64,000 nt of DNA from Flexithrix dorotheae DSM 6795 (GTDB taxonomy: Bacteria; Bacteroidota; Bacteroidia; Cytophagales; Flammeovirgaceae): the NCBI RefSeq assembly GCF_000379765.1, contig NZ_KB903434.1, positions 1 through 64,000 of the forward strand, given 5' to 3'. Below, in pieces: positions 9,721-18,476 of this stretch. The notes beneath the pieces are model-generated. The model was not told where the DNA came from. It saw only the letters and a program-made list of their open reading frames with translations, and did no database searches. The translations under genes were made by a program, and so were the position numbers. The stretch's first letter is position 1. Each line of letters starts with the position of its first letter.

Positions 9721-10542
9721 TTAATTATCCACCTCTACTTCAGATAATTCTTCCTCCTCTAAAAAAAGCTCAATGGCCTGCTTTAAAAAATCTATATCAC
9801 CATTCTTAAATTCAGAAAATGATGCGATTTCTAACACTCCTTTAACGTGTTCTTTTAATTTTATTGGAAGAATTGCCAAATTATTTGGGGTGGCATTTCC
9901 TAAACCAGAAATGATAGAGATATAGCCATCTGGCACCGAATCTAATACGATATCTTTCCCGCTTCCAGCTACCTGACCTGCTATTCCCTCTCCATATTCA
10001 TACCTAAGTTTTTTACTTTCAGGAACTTGGTAAGCATAACCTGCTTCCAACTCAATATATCTAATTCCGTCTTCTTCAGTACTTAGATATAATGCTCCCA
10101 TACTAGCATCAAGTTCCTTACATATTTCTGATAATGCTCCCTTATAATTAAGTCTTTCTTCCGAACTGTGAAGTATAGATTTAAACCTATGTAGCCTTTC
10201 AGTAAAAACAGAACCCTGATCCTGGCCAATGGTTGAATCAAAATCTTCATCCTTCCTTTCTTTCTCCACATAGATTATATTCTCCTTAGCATTATGGAAT
10301 GCTTTTAAGGAAAAAGAAAAAAGTAATAATAATACGAGAAAAAGATTAGCTCCCAGCAAAAGATAAACAGGCATTGAAGCTTCTTTGGCAATATTGATTT
10401 TTGAAATTTCAATAATCCCTATCGATTTTAAGATTCTTTCCGGGTTTCCCATTAGTTCCACCACCGAAAATCCCGATACTACTACAAATAATACAATTAG
10501 GGAGATGAGGAAAGCATTAATATTCTTATTGATAAATTTCAT
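9721..10542 (-). CDS. membrane-anchored GAF-domain protein
   Basis: A 273-residue protein with two N-terminal membrane helices (about 10-30 and 60-80) enclosing a short extracytoplasmic loop, then a charged linker and a C-terminal GAF domain (about 125-260). The GAF domain is visibly related to the one in the phosphatase encoded next: both have a G(I/L)(A/V)GQ turn, a P..Y(V/I)(T/S)I(S)SGL segment and a G(I/V)(M/L)E(F/I)A strand. The gene ends 43 bases before the phosphatase gene on the same strand. It likely tunes or scaffolds that phosphatase (inference). No output domain is present. Confidence 0.8.
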   Translation of the reverse strand: MKFINKNINAFLISLIVLFVVVSGFSVVELMGNPERILKSIGIIEISKINIAKEASMPVYLLLGANLFLVLLLLFSFSLKAFHNAKENIIYVEKERKDEDFDSTIGQDQGSVFTERLHRFKSILHSSEERLNYKGALSEICKELDASMGALYLSTEEDGIRYIELEAGYAYQVPESKKLRYEYGEGIAGQVAGSGKDIVLDSVPDGYISIISGLGNATPNNLAILPIKLKEHVKGVLEIASFSEFKNGDIDFLKQAIELFLEEEELSEVEVDN

Positions 10543-10779
10543 AACTGTAAGTTTTACGAAAGAAGAATGTCGCTACTTTTTAGCCTTGCATAATTTTTTA
10601 TAATTTCGATAACCGTTAATGCATGACTAATTTGCAATGCATATCAATACATTAAATAGCCCAGCTAATTCTGAAATATTGTTTAAGTTAATTATTTGAA
10701 AGTGATCGTATAGTTCAGGGGGTATTAACCTGAATTCAAAAGAGTACCCTTTTTATACTTAAGAAATCAATTTTTATTA

Positions 10780-11379
10780 TTAACCAGACCTAAGCATTTG
10801 GTCTAATTCTAACAAAAACTCAATTATTTGATCTGTTTTTAGCACATGGTCAATCTCCGTTACTGATAATGCAGAATTAGGCATAGTACTAATCATACTT
10901 TCCTCAGGATCTTGAATAATGGTCAGACCTCCCCTATCCTTAATCTTCTGCATGCCAAGCGCTCCATCCTTATTTGCACCTGACATTAATATTCCAATTA
11001 GTTTATCTCTGTAGGCATAAGCCGCAGACTCTAAGGTAATATCGATTGCAGGCCTCGAATTATTTATTAATCCTTCTGTTGAGAGGGACATGGTATTTCC
11101 CAATTCAATGGACAAATGATAATTTGCAGGAGCTAGATAAACCAACTCTCTTTTGATTGATTCCTTATCAAACGGCTCATGAATTGATTTTAAGCTTTTT
11201 ATAGACAAAGCCTCCACAAATCCATGACGAACATGCTTCAAACGATGCAAGCATAAAAATATTGGCAGTGGAAAATCCTTAGGAATAACCGATAATATCT
11301 TCGTAATCGGCTGAAAACTTCCTGCTGATCCTCCTATTGCAATTGCCTTATATTTTGTACTTAATTTGAATCTCGTCAT
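10780..11379 (-). CDS. cheB: stand-alone CheB-type methylesterase domain
   Basis: A 199-residue cytoplasmic protein made up only of the CheB C-terminal esterase domain. The catalytic serine is in AIGGSAGS (Ser18), the histidine in LCLHRL (His45) and the aspartate in the SGANKDGALG loop. The N-terminal receiver domain of classical CheB is missing, so the esterase is not under phosphorelay control in cis. The family removes methyl groups from, or deamidates, glutamates on signalling proteins. It is 61 bases after the CheR gene; no chemoreceptor, CheA or CheW gene is in the window, so it probably serves a non-chemotaxis function. Confidence 0.88.
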   Translation of the reverse strand: MTRFKLSTKYKAIAIGGSAGSFQPITKILSVIPKDFPLPIFLCLHRLKHVRHGFVEALSIKSLKSIHEPFDKESIKRELVYLAPANYHLSIELGNTMSLSTEGLINNSRPAIDITLESAAYAYRDKLIGILMSGANKDGALGMQKIKDRGGLTIIQDPEESMISTMPNSALSVTEIDHVLKTDQIIEFLLELDQMLRSG

Positions 11380-11440
11380 TGCGATACCAACCCGGCTTTT
11401 GATTTAAATGTTTTTAGATTTTTTGTGTGATATTTTTCCT

Positions 11441-12268
11441 TTAGTCTTTTATTTTTTTATAAATCTTTTCTTCATTATTTACTACAATAAATTTATTGGC
11501 AATATCACACCAAATTAAAGACTCTTTGGACCCAATAGCCAGGTATCCGTATCGGAAAAGGCTCTCATGCAATTTATATAACACATCGTTTTGCAAAGTC
11601 TGATTAAAGTAAATCATTACATTTCTGCACAAAATCAAATCGAACTTTGAAAATACTACCCCCTTTACCAAATCATGTTTTCTGAATGATACCTGCCGCA
11701 TTAAATTAGGATCAAAAACAGCTTTACCATTTTGTTCCTGAAAATATTTGTCTATGGTATATTTCCCTTCAAACCTTTCATAATTCGAAGAATTTAATTC
11801 CATATTCTTAAGGCTCACAGTCCCTTTTTTTGCCCTGTCAATTATGGCAGTGTCAATATCAGTTGCAATTATGTTTGAACGATCTAATACTCCCATTTCC
11901 TCTAGTAAAATTGTCATGGAAAGTACTTCCTCGCCTGATGAACATCCTGCATGCCATACATTAAGCTTATTGTGATTCAGCAGAATATTTGGAATGATTT
12001 GTTCTTTGAGTACCGACCAAAAAGACGGATCTCTAAACATCTCTGTAACATTTACAGTGATTTCGGAAACAAACTCCTCAAAAAAAGATGGTGTAGATTC
12101 TAATTTATCGATCAAAGAATCTATTGTTTTAAATTTGTACAATTCTACGATGCGTTTAATCCTACGCTTAAATGAAGACATAGCATAGTTCTTAAAGTCA
12201 TAATCGTATTTATCTTTGATTAACTCTGTGAGTTTCCTAAGTTCCGCAATTTCTATTTCCTGCTGCAT
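11441..12268 (-). CDS. cheR: CheR-type glutamate O-methyltransferase
   Basis: A 275-residue protein with the CheR N-terminal helical domain (about 1-70, basic patch SSFKRRIKRI) and a SAM-dependent methyltransferase domain. Motif I reads HAGCSSGEEVLS, and the conserved RNVMIYF follows the LILC strand. It uses S-adenosylmethionine to methylate glutamates of a partner protein. It is the first gene of a pair with the CheB domain gene, 61 bases apart. Because no methyl-accepting receptor is encoded nearby, the substrate could be one of the adjacent sensor proteins, whose coiled coil is glutamate- and glutamine-rich; this is an inference. Confidence 0.9.
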   Translation of the reverse strand: MQQEIEIAELRKLTELIKDKYDYDFKNYAMSSFKRRIKRIVELYKFKTIDSLIDKLESTPSFFEEFVSEITVNVTEMFRDPSFWSVLKEQIIPNILLNHNKLNVWHAGCSSGEEVLSMTILLEEMGVLDRSNIIATDIDTAIIDRAKKGTVSLKNMELNSSNYERFEGKYTIDKYFQEQNGKAVFDPNLMRQVSFRKHDLVKGVVFSKFDLILCRNVMIYFNQTLQNDVLYKLHESLFRYGYLAIGSKESLIWCDIANKFIVVNNEEKIYKKIKD

Positions 12269-12844
12269 ATTTTCATTAATTTAAAGACATTCCTCTTATT
12301 CCGGAAATCTGCCTTTTTTAATTGCAAAGTGGTCTTTTTTTCAGGTAATCCCTTTGCCTTTAATAAAAGTTAATGTAACTACGAACAAATGTCTCAATTG
12401 GTATTTTCCAATCTCTCTTTTTCGCCTTGTGTTTGAAGTAAGATAACTCCCTTTTGGGAAAGAAACCTAAATAAAAAATACACCTGTAAAAGAAGTCGAT
12501 TCAGTTTAAAAAATTATTAATTCAATTTATAGAAAAAATCCAAAACCAATAGTTTCAGGCTAATATAATCATATTCTTCCGGTCCATTCTGATTTTACAA
12601 TTTAATTTTTTCCCTATATATAAATGTCTGGATATATCCATTTCCAAGGATTATCAAAGTCTAAAAGGAAGGCCTAACAATTTCAATTTCATTTACCCTT
12701 CTTTTCAGATACTGAATTAAAGAAAAAAAAGCGAATTTTAATTTTATCTTAAAAACATTGAACAACTTCAATGAATAATAATTACTATTTTACTTAAATC
12801 TCCTTAAATTCAAACATTAAAAAAATCCTAATATCTCACTCAAA
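12269..12844. other. 576-base divergent intergenic region
   Basis: Very AT-rich region between the divergent CheR and dehydrogenase genes. It must hold the promoters of both. The only ordered element seen is the 12-base palindrome TGGATATATCCA at 12629-12640. No small gene or recognisable RNA was found. Confidence 0.5.
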
Positions 12845-14203
12845 ATGGAACGCTCATTTAAAAATCATCTCAAAAGCTCTTTCGCTGTTTCAATTGCCAT
12901 TACCATATTTGCTATTAGCTTATTTTCCTGTGACAGTAGCAGTTCAAAACAAGAAAATGTAAACGTTAAGGCTGATCATGCATTTCCGGCCGCTGATGCA
13001 GATAATGGAGGACTAACCCTCCCTGAAAACTTTGGGGCAATTGCCGTAACTGATTCAATTGGCCGGGCCAGGCATATCGCTATCAATAATCAAGGTGATA
13101 TTTTTGTAAAAATGAGAACATTGGCTGATGAAAAGGGTGTGCTTTATTTAAAAGATTCTTCCGGGAATGGGAAATTAGATTTAATTTCAGGCTTCGGAGA
13201 TTTTGGGGGAACAGGTATTGCCATTTATAAAGATTTCTTATACTGCTCATCCGATTCTGCAGTATACAGATATAAAATGGAAAATGGAATTGTAAAACCA
13301 AACACACTACCAGATACCATTGTTACTGGTTTCATTGTTCAAAGAACCCATGCCTCCAAGCCCATTGCATTCGATGGGAACGGAAATATGTATGTAACTA
13401 TTGGTGCACCATCCAATGCATGCCAGGAATCTCCCAGAACACCTGGTTCAAAAGGTCATGACCCTTGTTCTCAATTGGACTTTCAGGCCGGTATCTGGCA
13501 ATTTAAAGCTGAAAAATTTAATCAGACTTTAAAAGATGACGGGCACAGATACGCAACAGGGATAAGGAATGCTGTAGCCATCGATTGGAACTTTAAAGAT
13601 AACGCGCTCTATGCCTTACAACACGGTAGAGATCAACTCAGTCATTTATTCCCAGAATACTATACTCAGGAGCAAAGTGCCGAACTTCCTGCAGAAGAGT
13701 TCCTAAAAATTGCCGATGGAGATGATTTTGGCTGGCCATATTGTTATTACGATCAATTTCAGGAGAAAAAAATACTTGCTCCTGAATATGGCGGAGATGG
13801 ACAAAAGATAGAAAGATGTGAAGGGATTACTCCTCCAATTTTAGCCTTCCCCGGTCATTGGGCCCCAAACGACCTTCTTTTTTATACAGGTGATCAATTC
13901 CCTGAAAAATATAAAAATGGTGCCTTTATCGCATTTCATGGTTCATGGAACAGGGCTCCTTTTCCTCAACAGGGATATTTCGTTGCATTTGTCCCTTTCA
14001 AAGATGGCAAGCCTGAAAAAGAATGGGAAAGATTTGCTGAGGGCTTTACTCAGGTAGATTCTGTAATGTCTACCAACGATGCCAAATTCAGGCCTGTAGG
14101 CCTTGCAGAAGGCCCGGATGGATCCTTATTTATCTCTGATTCTGCTAAAGGAAAAATTTGGAGAGTGATTTATTACGGAAATAAACTGGCATTGAAGGAT
14201 TAA
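12845..14203 (+). CDS. PQQ-type sugar (sorbosone/glucose) dehydrogenase-like lipoprotein
   Basis: A 452-residue exported protein with a lipoprotein-like signal (ISLFSCD). The mature part is a beta-propeller of the soluble PQQ glucose/L-sorbosone dehydrogenase family: GNGNMYVT, RNAVAIDW, a Gly/Asp-rich IADGDDFGWPYCYY segment, HGSWNRAP and the terminal PVGLAEGPDGSLFISD. These enzymes oxidise aldoses or sorbosone in the periplasm and pass electrons to a cytochrome. A cytochrome c lipoprotein gene follows 173 bases downstream. The true substrate and the presence of PQQ are not provable from sequence; related propellers are often of unknown activity. Confidence 0.85.
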   Translation: MERSFKNHLKSSFAVSIAITIFAISLFSCDSSSSKQENVNVKADHAFPAADADNGGLTLPENFGAIAVTDSIGRARHIAINNQGDIFVKMRTLADEKGVLYLKDSSGNGKLDLISGFGDFGGTGIAIYKDFLYCSSDSAVYRYKMENGIVKPNTLPDTIVTGFIVQRTHASKPIAFDGNGNMYVTIGAPSNACQESPRTPGSKGHDPCSQLDFQAGIWQFKAEKFNQTLKDDGHRYATGIRNAVAIDWNFKDNALYALQHGRDQLSHLFPEYYTQEQSAELPAEEFLKIADGDDFGWPYCYYDQFQEKKILAPEYGGDGQKIERCEGITPPILAFPGHWAPNDLLFYTGDQFPEKYKNGAFIAFHGSWNRAPFPQQGYFVAFVPFKDGKPEKEWERFAEGFTQVDSVMSTNDAKFRPVGLAEGPDGSLFISDSAKGKIWRVIYYGNKLALKD

Positions 14204-14376
14204 AAAGTTGAATAATTATTAATTCAACTCCCTTTCAATTTGTTTATCAAAGATTTATATTTTTTTTTGCCAAACTATTGTGTAGGATAGAGGTTGATAT
14301 TTTATGTTTTCAAATACTCAGCCTTTAGTTACTCAAGCTATATTTATTTTATTTTAATCTATTATTTACTACAGAA

Positions 14377-14853
14377 ATGAGAAAAGGATTATTTGTTCTG
14401 ATTGCAGGTATAATAATTTCGGCCTGGTCATGCCAGGGGAAAAAGGAAGAAACTGCCCAAAAAGAAGCACCTGTTGTTAAAGAAGAACCAAAACCTGCGG
14501 CTCCAACCGCTGAGGATGTAATTGCAGCCGGGGAAAAAGTATATAATACCTATTGCATGGTTTGCCACCAAAAAGATGGAAACGGAGTAGCTGGGATGAA
14601 CCCTCCACTCACCCAGACTAAATACGTTCTTGGAGATAAAACTGAATTAATCACGATTGTTTTAGGCGGGCTAAGCGGTGATATTGAAGTAAAAGGCGAG
14701 ATGTATTCTAATGTAATGCCTCCTCACAACTTCCTGAATGACAAACAGGTATCTGATGTACTTACCTTTGTAAGGTCAAGTTTTGGAAATGATGCTGATG
14801 CAGTTTCTAAAGAAGAAGTTGCCACAGTAAGAGCAGCTCTTGAAGCCAAATAA
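14377..14853 (+). CDS. c-type cytochrome lipoprotein
   Basis: A 158-residue protein with a lipoprotein signal (AWSCQ, Cys19), a Lys/Glu/Pro/Ala-rich tether (about 22-45) and one cytochrome c domain. The heme motif is CMVCH (60-64) and the likely distal ligand is the Met of YSNVMPPH. It should be anchored in the periplasm and accept electrons from the sugar dehydrogenase encoded upstream, or hand them to a terminal oxidase (inference from context). A strong terminator follows. Confidence 0.9.
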   Translation: MRKGLFVLIAGIIISAWSCQGKKEETAQKEAPVVKEEPKPAAPTAEDVIAAGEKVYNTYCMVCHQKDGNGVAGMNPPLTQTKYVLGDKTELITIVLGGLSGDIEVKGEMYSNVMPPHNFLNDKQVSDVLTFVRSSFGNDADAVSKEEVATVRAALEAK

Positions 14854-14872
14854 TTAATTACTCAAATTTTTC

Positions 14873-14915
14873 AAACCTGAAGGAAAGAGAAGTTTTCCTT
14901 CAGGTTTAATTTTTT
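14873..14915 (+). terminator. intrinsic terminator after the cytochrome gene
   Basis: A 14-bp perfect stem, AAACCTGAAGGAAA with TTTCCTTCAGGTTT, a 7-base loop and a following T-rich tract ending in TTTTTT. Confidence 0.9.
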
Positions 14916-14933
14916 AGTCTAACAACTATTAAA

Positions 14934-15722
14934 ATGGATACTAACCTAACCGGCAAAAATGCATTAGTTTGCGGCAGTACTCAAGGTATTGGGAAAGCTG
15001 TAGCAATTTCATTGGCTTCCCTTGGAGCGAATGTAACTTTAATGGCAAGAAATGAAATTGCCTTAAAGGAAGTTATTCTGGAACTTGATAGCTCAAAAGG
15101 TCAGCAACATAGCTTTTTAGTAGCTGATTTTTTTAAGGCTAATGAAGTTAAAGATGTTATTCAGGAGTTCTCCCAATCCCAGTCAGCATTTCATATTCTG
15201 GTAAATAATACTGGAGGCCCCGCCCCGGGAAGTGCTTATGATGCCAATACTGAGGATTTTTTAAAAGCATTTTCAGCACATTTAGTTTGTAACCAGCATC
15301 TGACGCAAGTCCTAGTACCATTAATGAAAAAAGGAAATTACGGTCGAATTATTAATATCATTTCCACTTCTGTGAAAGTTCCTATAGTTGGTTTGGGTGT
15401 TTCTAATACCACAAGAGGAGCTGTAGCAAGCTGGGCAAAAACTCTCGCCACAGAATTAGGGCAATTTGGCATAACAGTTAATAATGTACTCCCTGGTCTT
15501 ACCAAAACCGGAAGACTGGATAATTTGATAAAAAACAGGGCAGAAAAAGCTGGAAAACCTGTAGAAGAGTACGAAGTTTTTATGCAGGAAAGCCTCCCTG
15601 CGAAAAGGTTTGCCCAACCAGAAGAAGTAGCTAATGCTGTGGCATTTTTAGCTTCTCCTGCAGCCGCTTACATTAATGGAATAAATCTTCCTGTGGATGG
15701 AGGCAGCACCCCTTGTCTGTAA
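14934..15722 (+). CDS. atypical short-chain dehydrogenase/reductase lacking the Tyr-Lys pair
   Basis: A 262-residue Rossmann-fold SDR. The nucleotide loop is GSTQGIG (TGxxxGxG-like) and NNTGGP fits the NNAG motif. The catalytic region reads IISTSVKVPIVGLG then VSNTTRG, so where classical SDRs have YxxxK this protein has Asn and Arg; the serine is kept. The C-terminus has the usual PVDGGST end. A family of such FabG-like SDRs with a SNTxRG signature exists in other bacteria as I recall, with unclear activity. It may use a different proton donor or bind without reducing. Start is ATG at 14934, shortly after the cytochrome terminator. Confidence 0.87.
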   Translation: MDTNLTGKNALVCGSTQGIGKAVAISLASLGANVTLMARNEIALKEVILELDSSKGQQHSFLVADFFKANEVKDVIQEFSQSQSAFHILVNNTGGPAPGSAYDANTEDFLKAFSAHLVCNQHLTQVLVPLMKKGNYGRIINIISTSVKVPIVGLGVSNTTRGAVASWAKTLATELGQFGITVNNVLPGLTKTGRLDNLIKNRAEKAGKPVEEYEVFMQESLPAKRFAQPEEVANAVAFLASPAAAYINGINLPVDGGSTPCL

Positions 15723-15786
15723 TTCTGGAATTATTTTTCAATTTTTGCTCTTTTTATAGCAAAGAATAAAAACATTTCTAATCACT

Positions 15787-15794
15787 TATCTTTG
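15787..15794 (+). promoter_or_regulatory. possible -7 box (TATCTTTG) for the NUDIX gene
   Basis: The octamer TATCTTTG fits the Bacteroidota -7 consensus TAnnTTTG and lies about 60 bases upstream of the NUDIX start. No clear TTTG -33 box is seen at the right spacing, so this is weak support. Confidence 0.3.
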
Positions 15795-15854
15795 TGGCTG
15801 GGATAATTATTAGATTTAATAATAAATTATTCACCCTATCAAAACTCGTAAAAC

Positions 15855-16388
15855 TTGAAATTTTGTAGCAATTGTGGAAGCGATCAAATTGTTTTTATTA
15901 TTCCTGAAGGAGATAATAACAGACGGTTTGTTTGCAACAATTGTGATACAATATTTTATCAAAATCCAAAAATAGTTGTGGGTTGTATTCCTCTCTATCA
16001 GGATAAAATTCTGCTTTGCCGAAGATCAATTGAACCCCGCTTTGGTTTCTGGAATTTACCAGGCGGCTATATGGAAAATGGTGAAACTGTAGAAGAAGGT
16101 GCCAAACGGGAAACCCAGGAAGAAGCAAATGTGGATATTACCATTCGACACCTGCATTCAGTATTTAATCTCCCAACTGTAAACCAGGTCTTCCTGCACT
16201 TCATTGCGACCATAAATAAAATAGACCTTTCTCCCACTTCTGAAAGTTCTGAACTCAGGCTTTTTAATTATGATGAAATTCCATGGGAAGAATTAGCCTT
16301 TCATTCCAATAAATTTGCATTGGAAACTTTTTTCTTGAATAAAGAAAGAAATGAGTCCAAAGTACACATCGGCAGTTTTTGGAAATAA
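15855..16388 (+). CDS. zinc-ribbon NUDIX hydrolase
   Basis: A 177-residue protein starting at TTG (15855); no ATG precedes the zinc ribbon. The N-terminus holds two CxxC pairs (CSNC at 4-7 and CNNC), a zinc ribbon as in NudC-like hydrolases and ADP-ribose pyrophosphatases. The NUDIX box follows: GGYMENGETVEEGAKRET plus EEANVD, matching GX5EX7REUXEEXGU except that the last Gly position is Asn. It probably hydrolyses a nucleoside diphosphate-linked compound in the cytoplasm; the substrate is unknown. Confidence 0.85.
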   Translation: MKFCSNCGSDQIVFIIPEGDNNRRFVCNNCDTIFYQNPKIVVGCIPLYQDKILLCRRSIEPRFGFWNLPGGYMENGETVEEGAKRETQEEANVDITIRHLHSVFNLPTVNQVFLHFIATINKIDLSPTSESSELRLFNYDEIPWEELAFHSNKFALETFFLNKERNESKVHIGSFWK

Positions 16389-16550
16389 CCTCAATAGACC
16401 AATTTAAATAAAGGATATTTCTGGAAAAATTCCCCTCTATTCCTCTTTTCTGCCAGTTCACTTCTTATAAAATGAAGTGAGTATCCTTCCAGGTTATCAT
16501 TGTATTGTGAATTTATTCAAAGTACAAAAAAAACTAAAAACACATTAACA

Positions 16551-17111
16551 ATGAAAAAGCTATTAATTTTTGCAATTTTATTATTCCAGGTGGGAATATT
16601 TGCAAATGCTCAAACGGATGAAAATCAAAAAAAATTATCCAGAAAGGAACGCAAGGAGCTAAAGAAAAAAGAGGCAATTGAAAATAAAGCCAGGTTACTT
16701 GAAATAGTAAACAATAAGGCCTTTGTACTGGAAACACATACCGTTTTTGACAGATATGGGATGAGTTATAACATGAACCCTACTACCAATTTTGTGGGAT
16801 TGAAGGATGAAACCTCCACTGTACAACTGGGATTTGATCATCTGGTAGGATGGAATGGAGTTGGAGGAATTACCCTTGATGGAAGAGTAACAAAATTTGA
16901 AGTGGATGAAGGCAAAGATGGCCAGCCAATTACGGTAAAATTCAGAGTAATGGGAGCTGCAATGGGCCCAGCCAGTATCATCATTACCATTCAGTCGGAT
17001 GGAAATGCCAGAGCTTATATTTCAGGTGATTTTGGAGAAAGGATTTCATTTCAGGGAAGATTCGTAAGCACAGAAGAATCAATCGTTTACAAAGGCACAC
17101 CATTATATTAA
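16551..17111 (+). CDS. DUF4251 exported protein
   Basis: About 186 residues from the ATG at 16551; the longer frame begins at a TTG with no signal sequence and was not used. The signal peptide (MKKLLIFAILLFQVG, cleavage near ANAQ) is followed by a lysine/glutamate-rich helix and then the DUF4251 domain, a beta-rich fold seen in Bacteroidota: FVLETHTVFDR at its start and a glycine-rich GDFGERISFQGR stretch near the end. Function is unknown. It is probably periplasmic. Confidence 0.85.
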   Translation: MKKLLIFAILLFQVGIFANAQTDENQKKLSRKERKELKKKEAIENKARLLEIVNNKAFVLETHTVFDRYGMSYNMNPTTNFVGLKDETSTVQLGFDHLVGWNGVGGITLDGRVTKFEVDEGKDGQPITVKFRVMGAAMGPASIIITIQSDGNARAYISGDFGERISFQGRFVSTEESIVYKGTPLY

Positions 17112-17128
17112 TTCTTATAAAATACCGA

Positions 17129-17169
17129 GAAGGGGGCCTCAATTTTATTTTTGAGTCCCTCTTTTTTTA
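17129..17169 (+). terminator. terminator after the DUF4251 gene
   Basis: GGGGCCTCAA pairs imperfectly, with wobble, with TTGAGTCCCT, followed by CTTTTTTT. It lies 18 bases past the stop. Confidence 0.7.
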
Positions 17170-17281
17170 TGATGCTGATTTTATTTTCATATTTGAAAGT
17201 CTCCATTTAATATTGGAGGTGTCGATTCCAGTAGATTTTTTTTAAATTCATGGCAACCTATAATGAAACTACCCAAAATAG

Positions 17282-17737
17282 ATGAAAAATATAATCTTCC
17301 TCTTTATTTTCCTGCTCTATTTTAATTGTAATGCTCAGGACCCTGAGGAAAAAGTAATCATTAAAAAAGTGGATCAGTTTTTTGAAGCGTTGGAAAAACA
17401 GGATACAGTTTTATTTAAGAGTCTCTTTGCTACTAACGTGCAAATCTGGTCCGTCATAAAGAGACAGGATTCTGTGAAGTATTCTATGCGGTACTTTCAG
17501 GAAGACATTGGACGATTTAATCCCAATCAAATCATTCAGGAGAAACCATTGGATTATGACATAAAAATTCACCACGAAATTGCCACAGCCTGGATTCCAT
17601 ATACACTCAGTGTAAATGATAAATTTTCCCATTGCGGTATTGATGTATTTACTTTTTTTAAAACCAGCCAGGGATGGAAAATTATTAATTTATCCTACAC
17701 TGTTGAACCCAATGGCTGCGAAGAAATCCAAAAATAA
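17282..17737 (+). CDS. exported NTF2-like protein
   Basis: A 151-residue protein with a short signal peptide (cleavage near NCNAQ) and an NTF2/SnoaL-like (DUF4440 type) cone fold: an N-terminal helix (VDQFFEALEKQD), a middle acidic segment and C-terminal strands ending in GWKIINLSY. Such proteins bind small ligands or act as isomerase-like domains; no catalytic residues can be assigned. It ends 12 bases before the amidase gene, suggesting co-transcription. Confidence 0.75.
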   Translation: MKNIIFLFIFLLYFNCNAQDPEEKVIIKKVDQFFEALEKQDTVLFKSLFATNVQIWSVIKRQDSVKYSMRYFQEDIGRFNPNQIIQEKPLDYDIKIHHEIATAWIPYTLSVNDKFSHCGIDVFTFFKTSQGWKIINLSYTVEPNGCEEIQK

Positions 17738-17749
17738 AAAACTTACCCG

Positions 17750-18472
17750 ATGAAAATTTGTGTGGCACAAATGCATCCTGAAAAAGGAGATATTTCAAAA
17801 AATATTGATAAACATATTTCTTTTCTTCAAAAGATATTAGCCTTTAAACCTGGTGCTATTTTTTTCCCTGAGCTATCACTTACGGGATATGAACCAAAAC
17901 TTGCCAAAAGTCTGGCAACTACCCTGCATGATGAAAAGCTTGATATTTTCCAACAAATAAGCGATTCAAATAAAATATCAATCGGATTGGGATTACCATT
18001 AATTTCAAAAGATGGAATTCTTATCAGTATGATCGTTTTTCAACCTGAAATACCCAGAAAATCTTATGCAAAACAAATGTTGCATGAAGATGAATGGCCT
18101 TGGTTTATACCAGGGAAAGAACAAGTACTTATTTCCATTTACAATCAGAAAATAGCACCAGCCATTTGCTATGAAAGTTTGCAACAGGAACATGCGGAAA
18201 AAGCTCATAAACTCGGGGCAAATGTTTATCTGGCGAGTGTAGCGAAATCAAAAAAAGGTGTGGAAAAAGCCAAAATCCATTTCTCCAAAATTTCCCAAAA
18301 GTATGAAATACCTGTATTGATGGCCAATTGTACAGGCTTTTGCGATAATTTTGAAAGTACTGGAAATTCTGCTATATGGAATAAAGAGGGCAAATTAATC
18401 GCACAACTTAGCGAAAAAGATGAAGGTATACTCCTTTTTGATACTTATACTGAAAAAACAACCGCTATTTGA
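17750..18472 (+). CDS. carbon-nitrogen hydrolase (nitrilase superfamily amidase)
   Basis: A 240-residue cytoplasmic enzyme of the nitrilase superfamily. The catalytic glutamate is in FFPELSLTGY, the lysine likely in SYAKQMLHEDE, and the nucleophilic cysteine in APAICYESL. These enzymes hydrolyse amides, carbamoyl compounds or nitriles. The usual signals of NAD synthetase or apolipoprotein transferase branches are absent, so the substrate is open. It ends 4 bases from the convergent PagL-like gene. Confidence 0.88.
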   Translation: MKICVAQMHPEKGDISKNIDKHISFLQKILAFKPGAIFFPELSLTGYEPKLAKSLATTLHDEKLDIFQQISDSNKISIGLGLPLISKDGILISMIVFQPEIPRKSYAKQMLHEDEWPWFIPGKEQVLISIYNQKIAPAICYESLQQEHAEKAHKLGANVYLASVAKSKKGVEKAKIHFSKISQKYEIPVLMANCTGFCDNFESTGNSAIWNKEGKLIAQLSEKDEGILLFDTYTEKTTAI

Positions 18473-18476
18473 TCTT

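Noticed and set aside
12629-12640. TGGATATATCCA palindrome as a regulator site
   Set aside because: A single 12-base AT-rich palindrome without a partner or known regulator.
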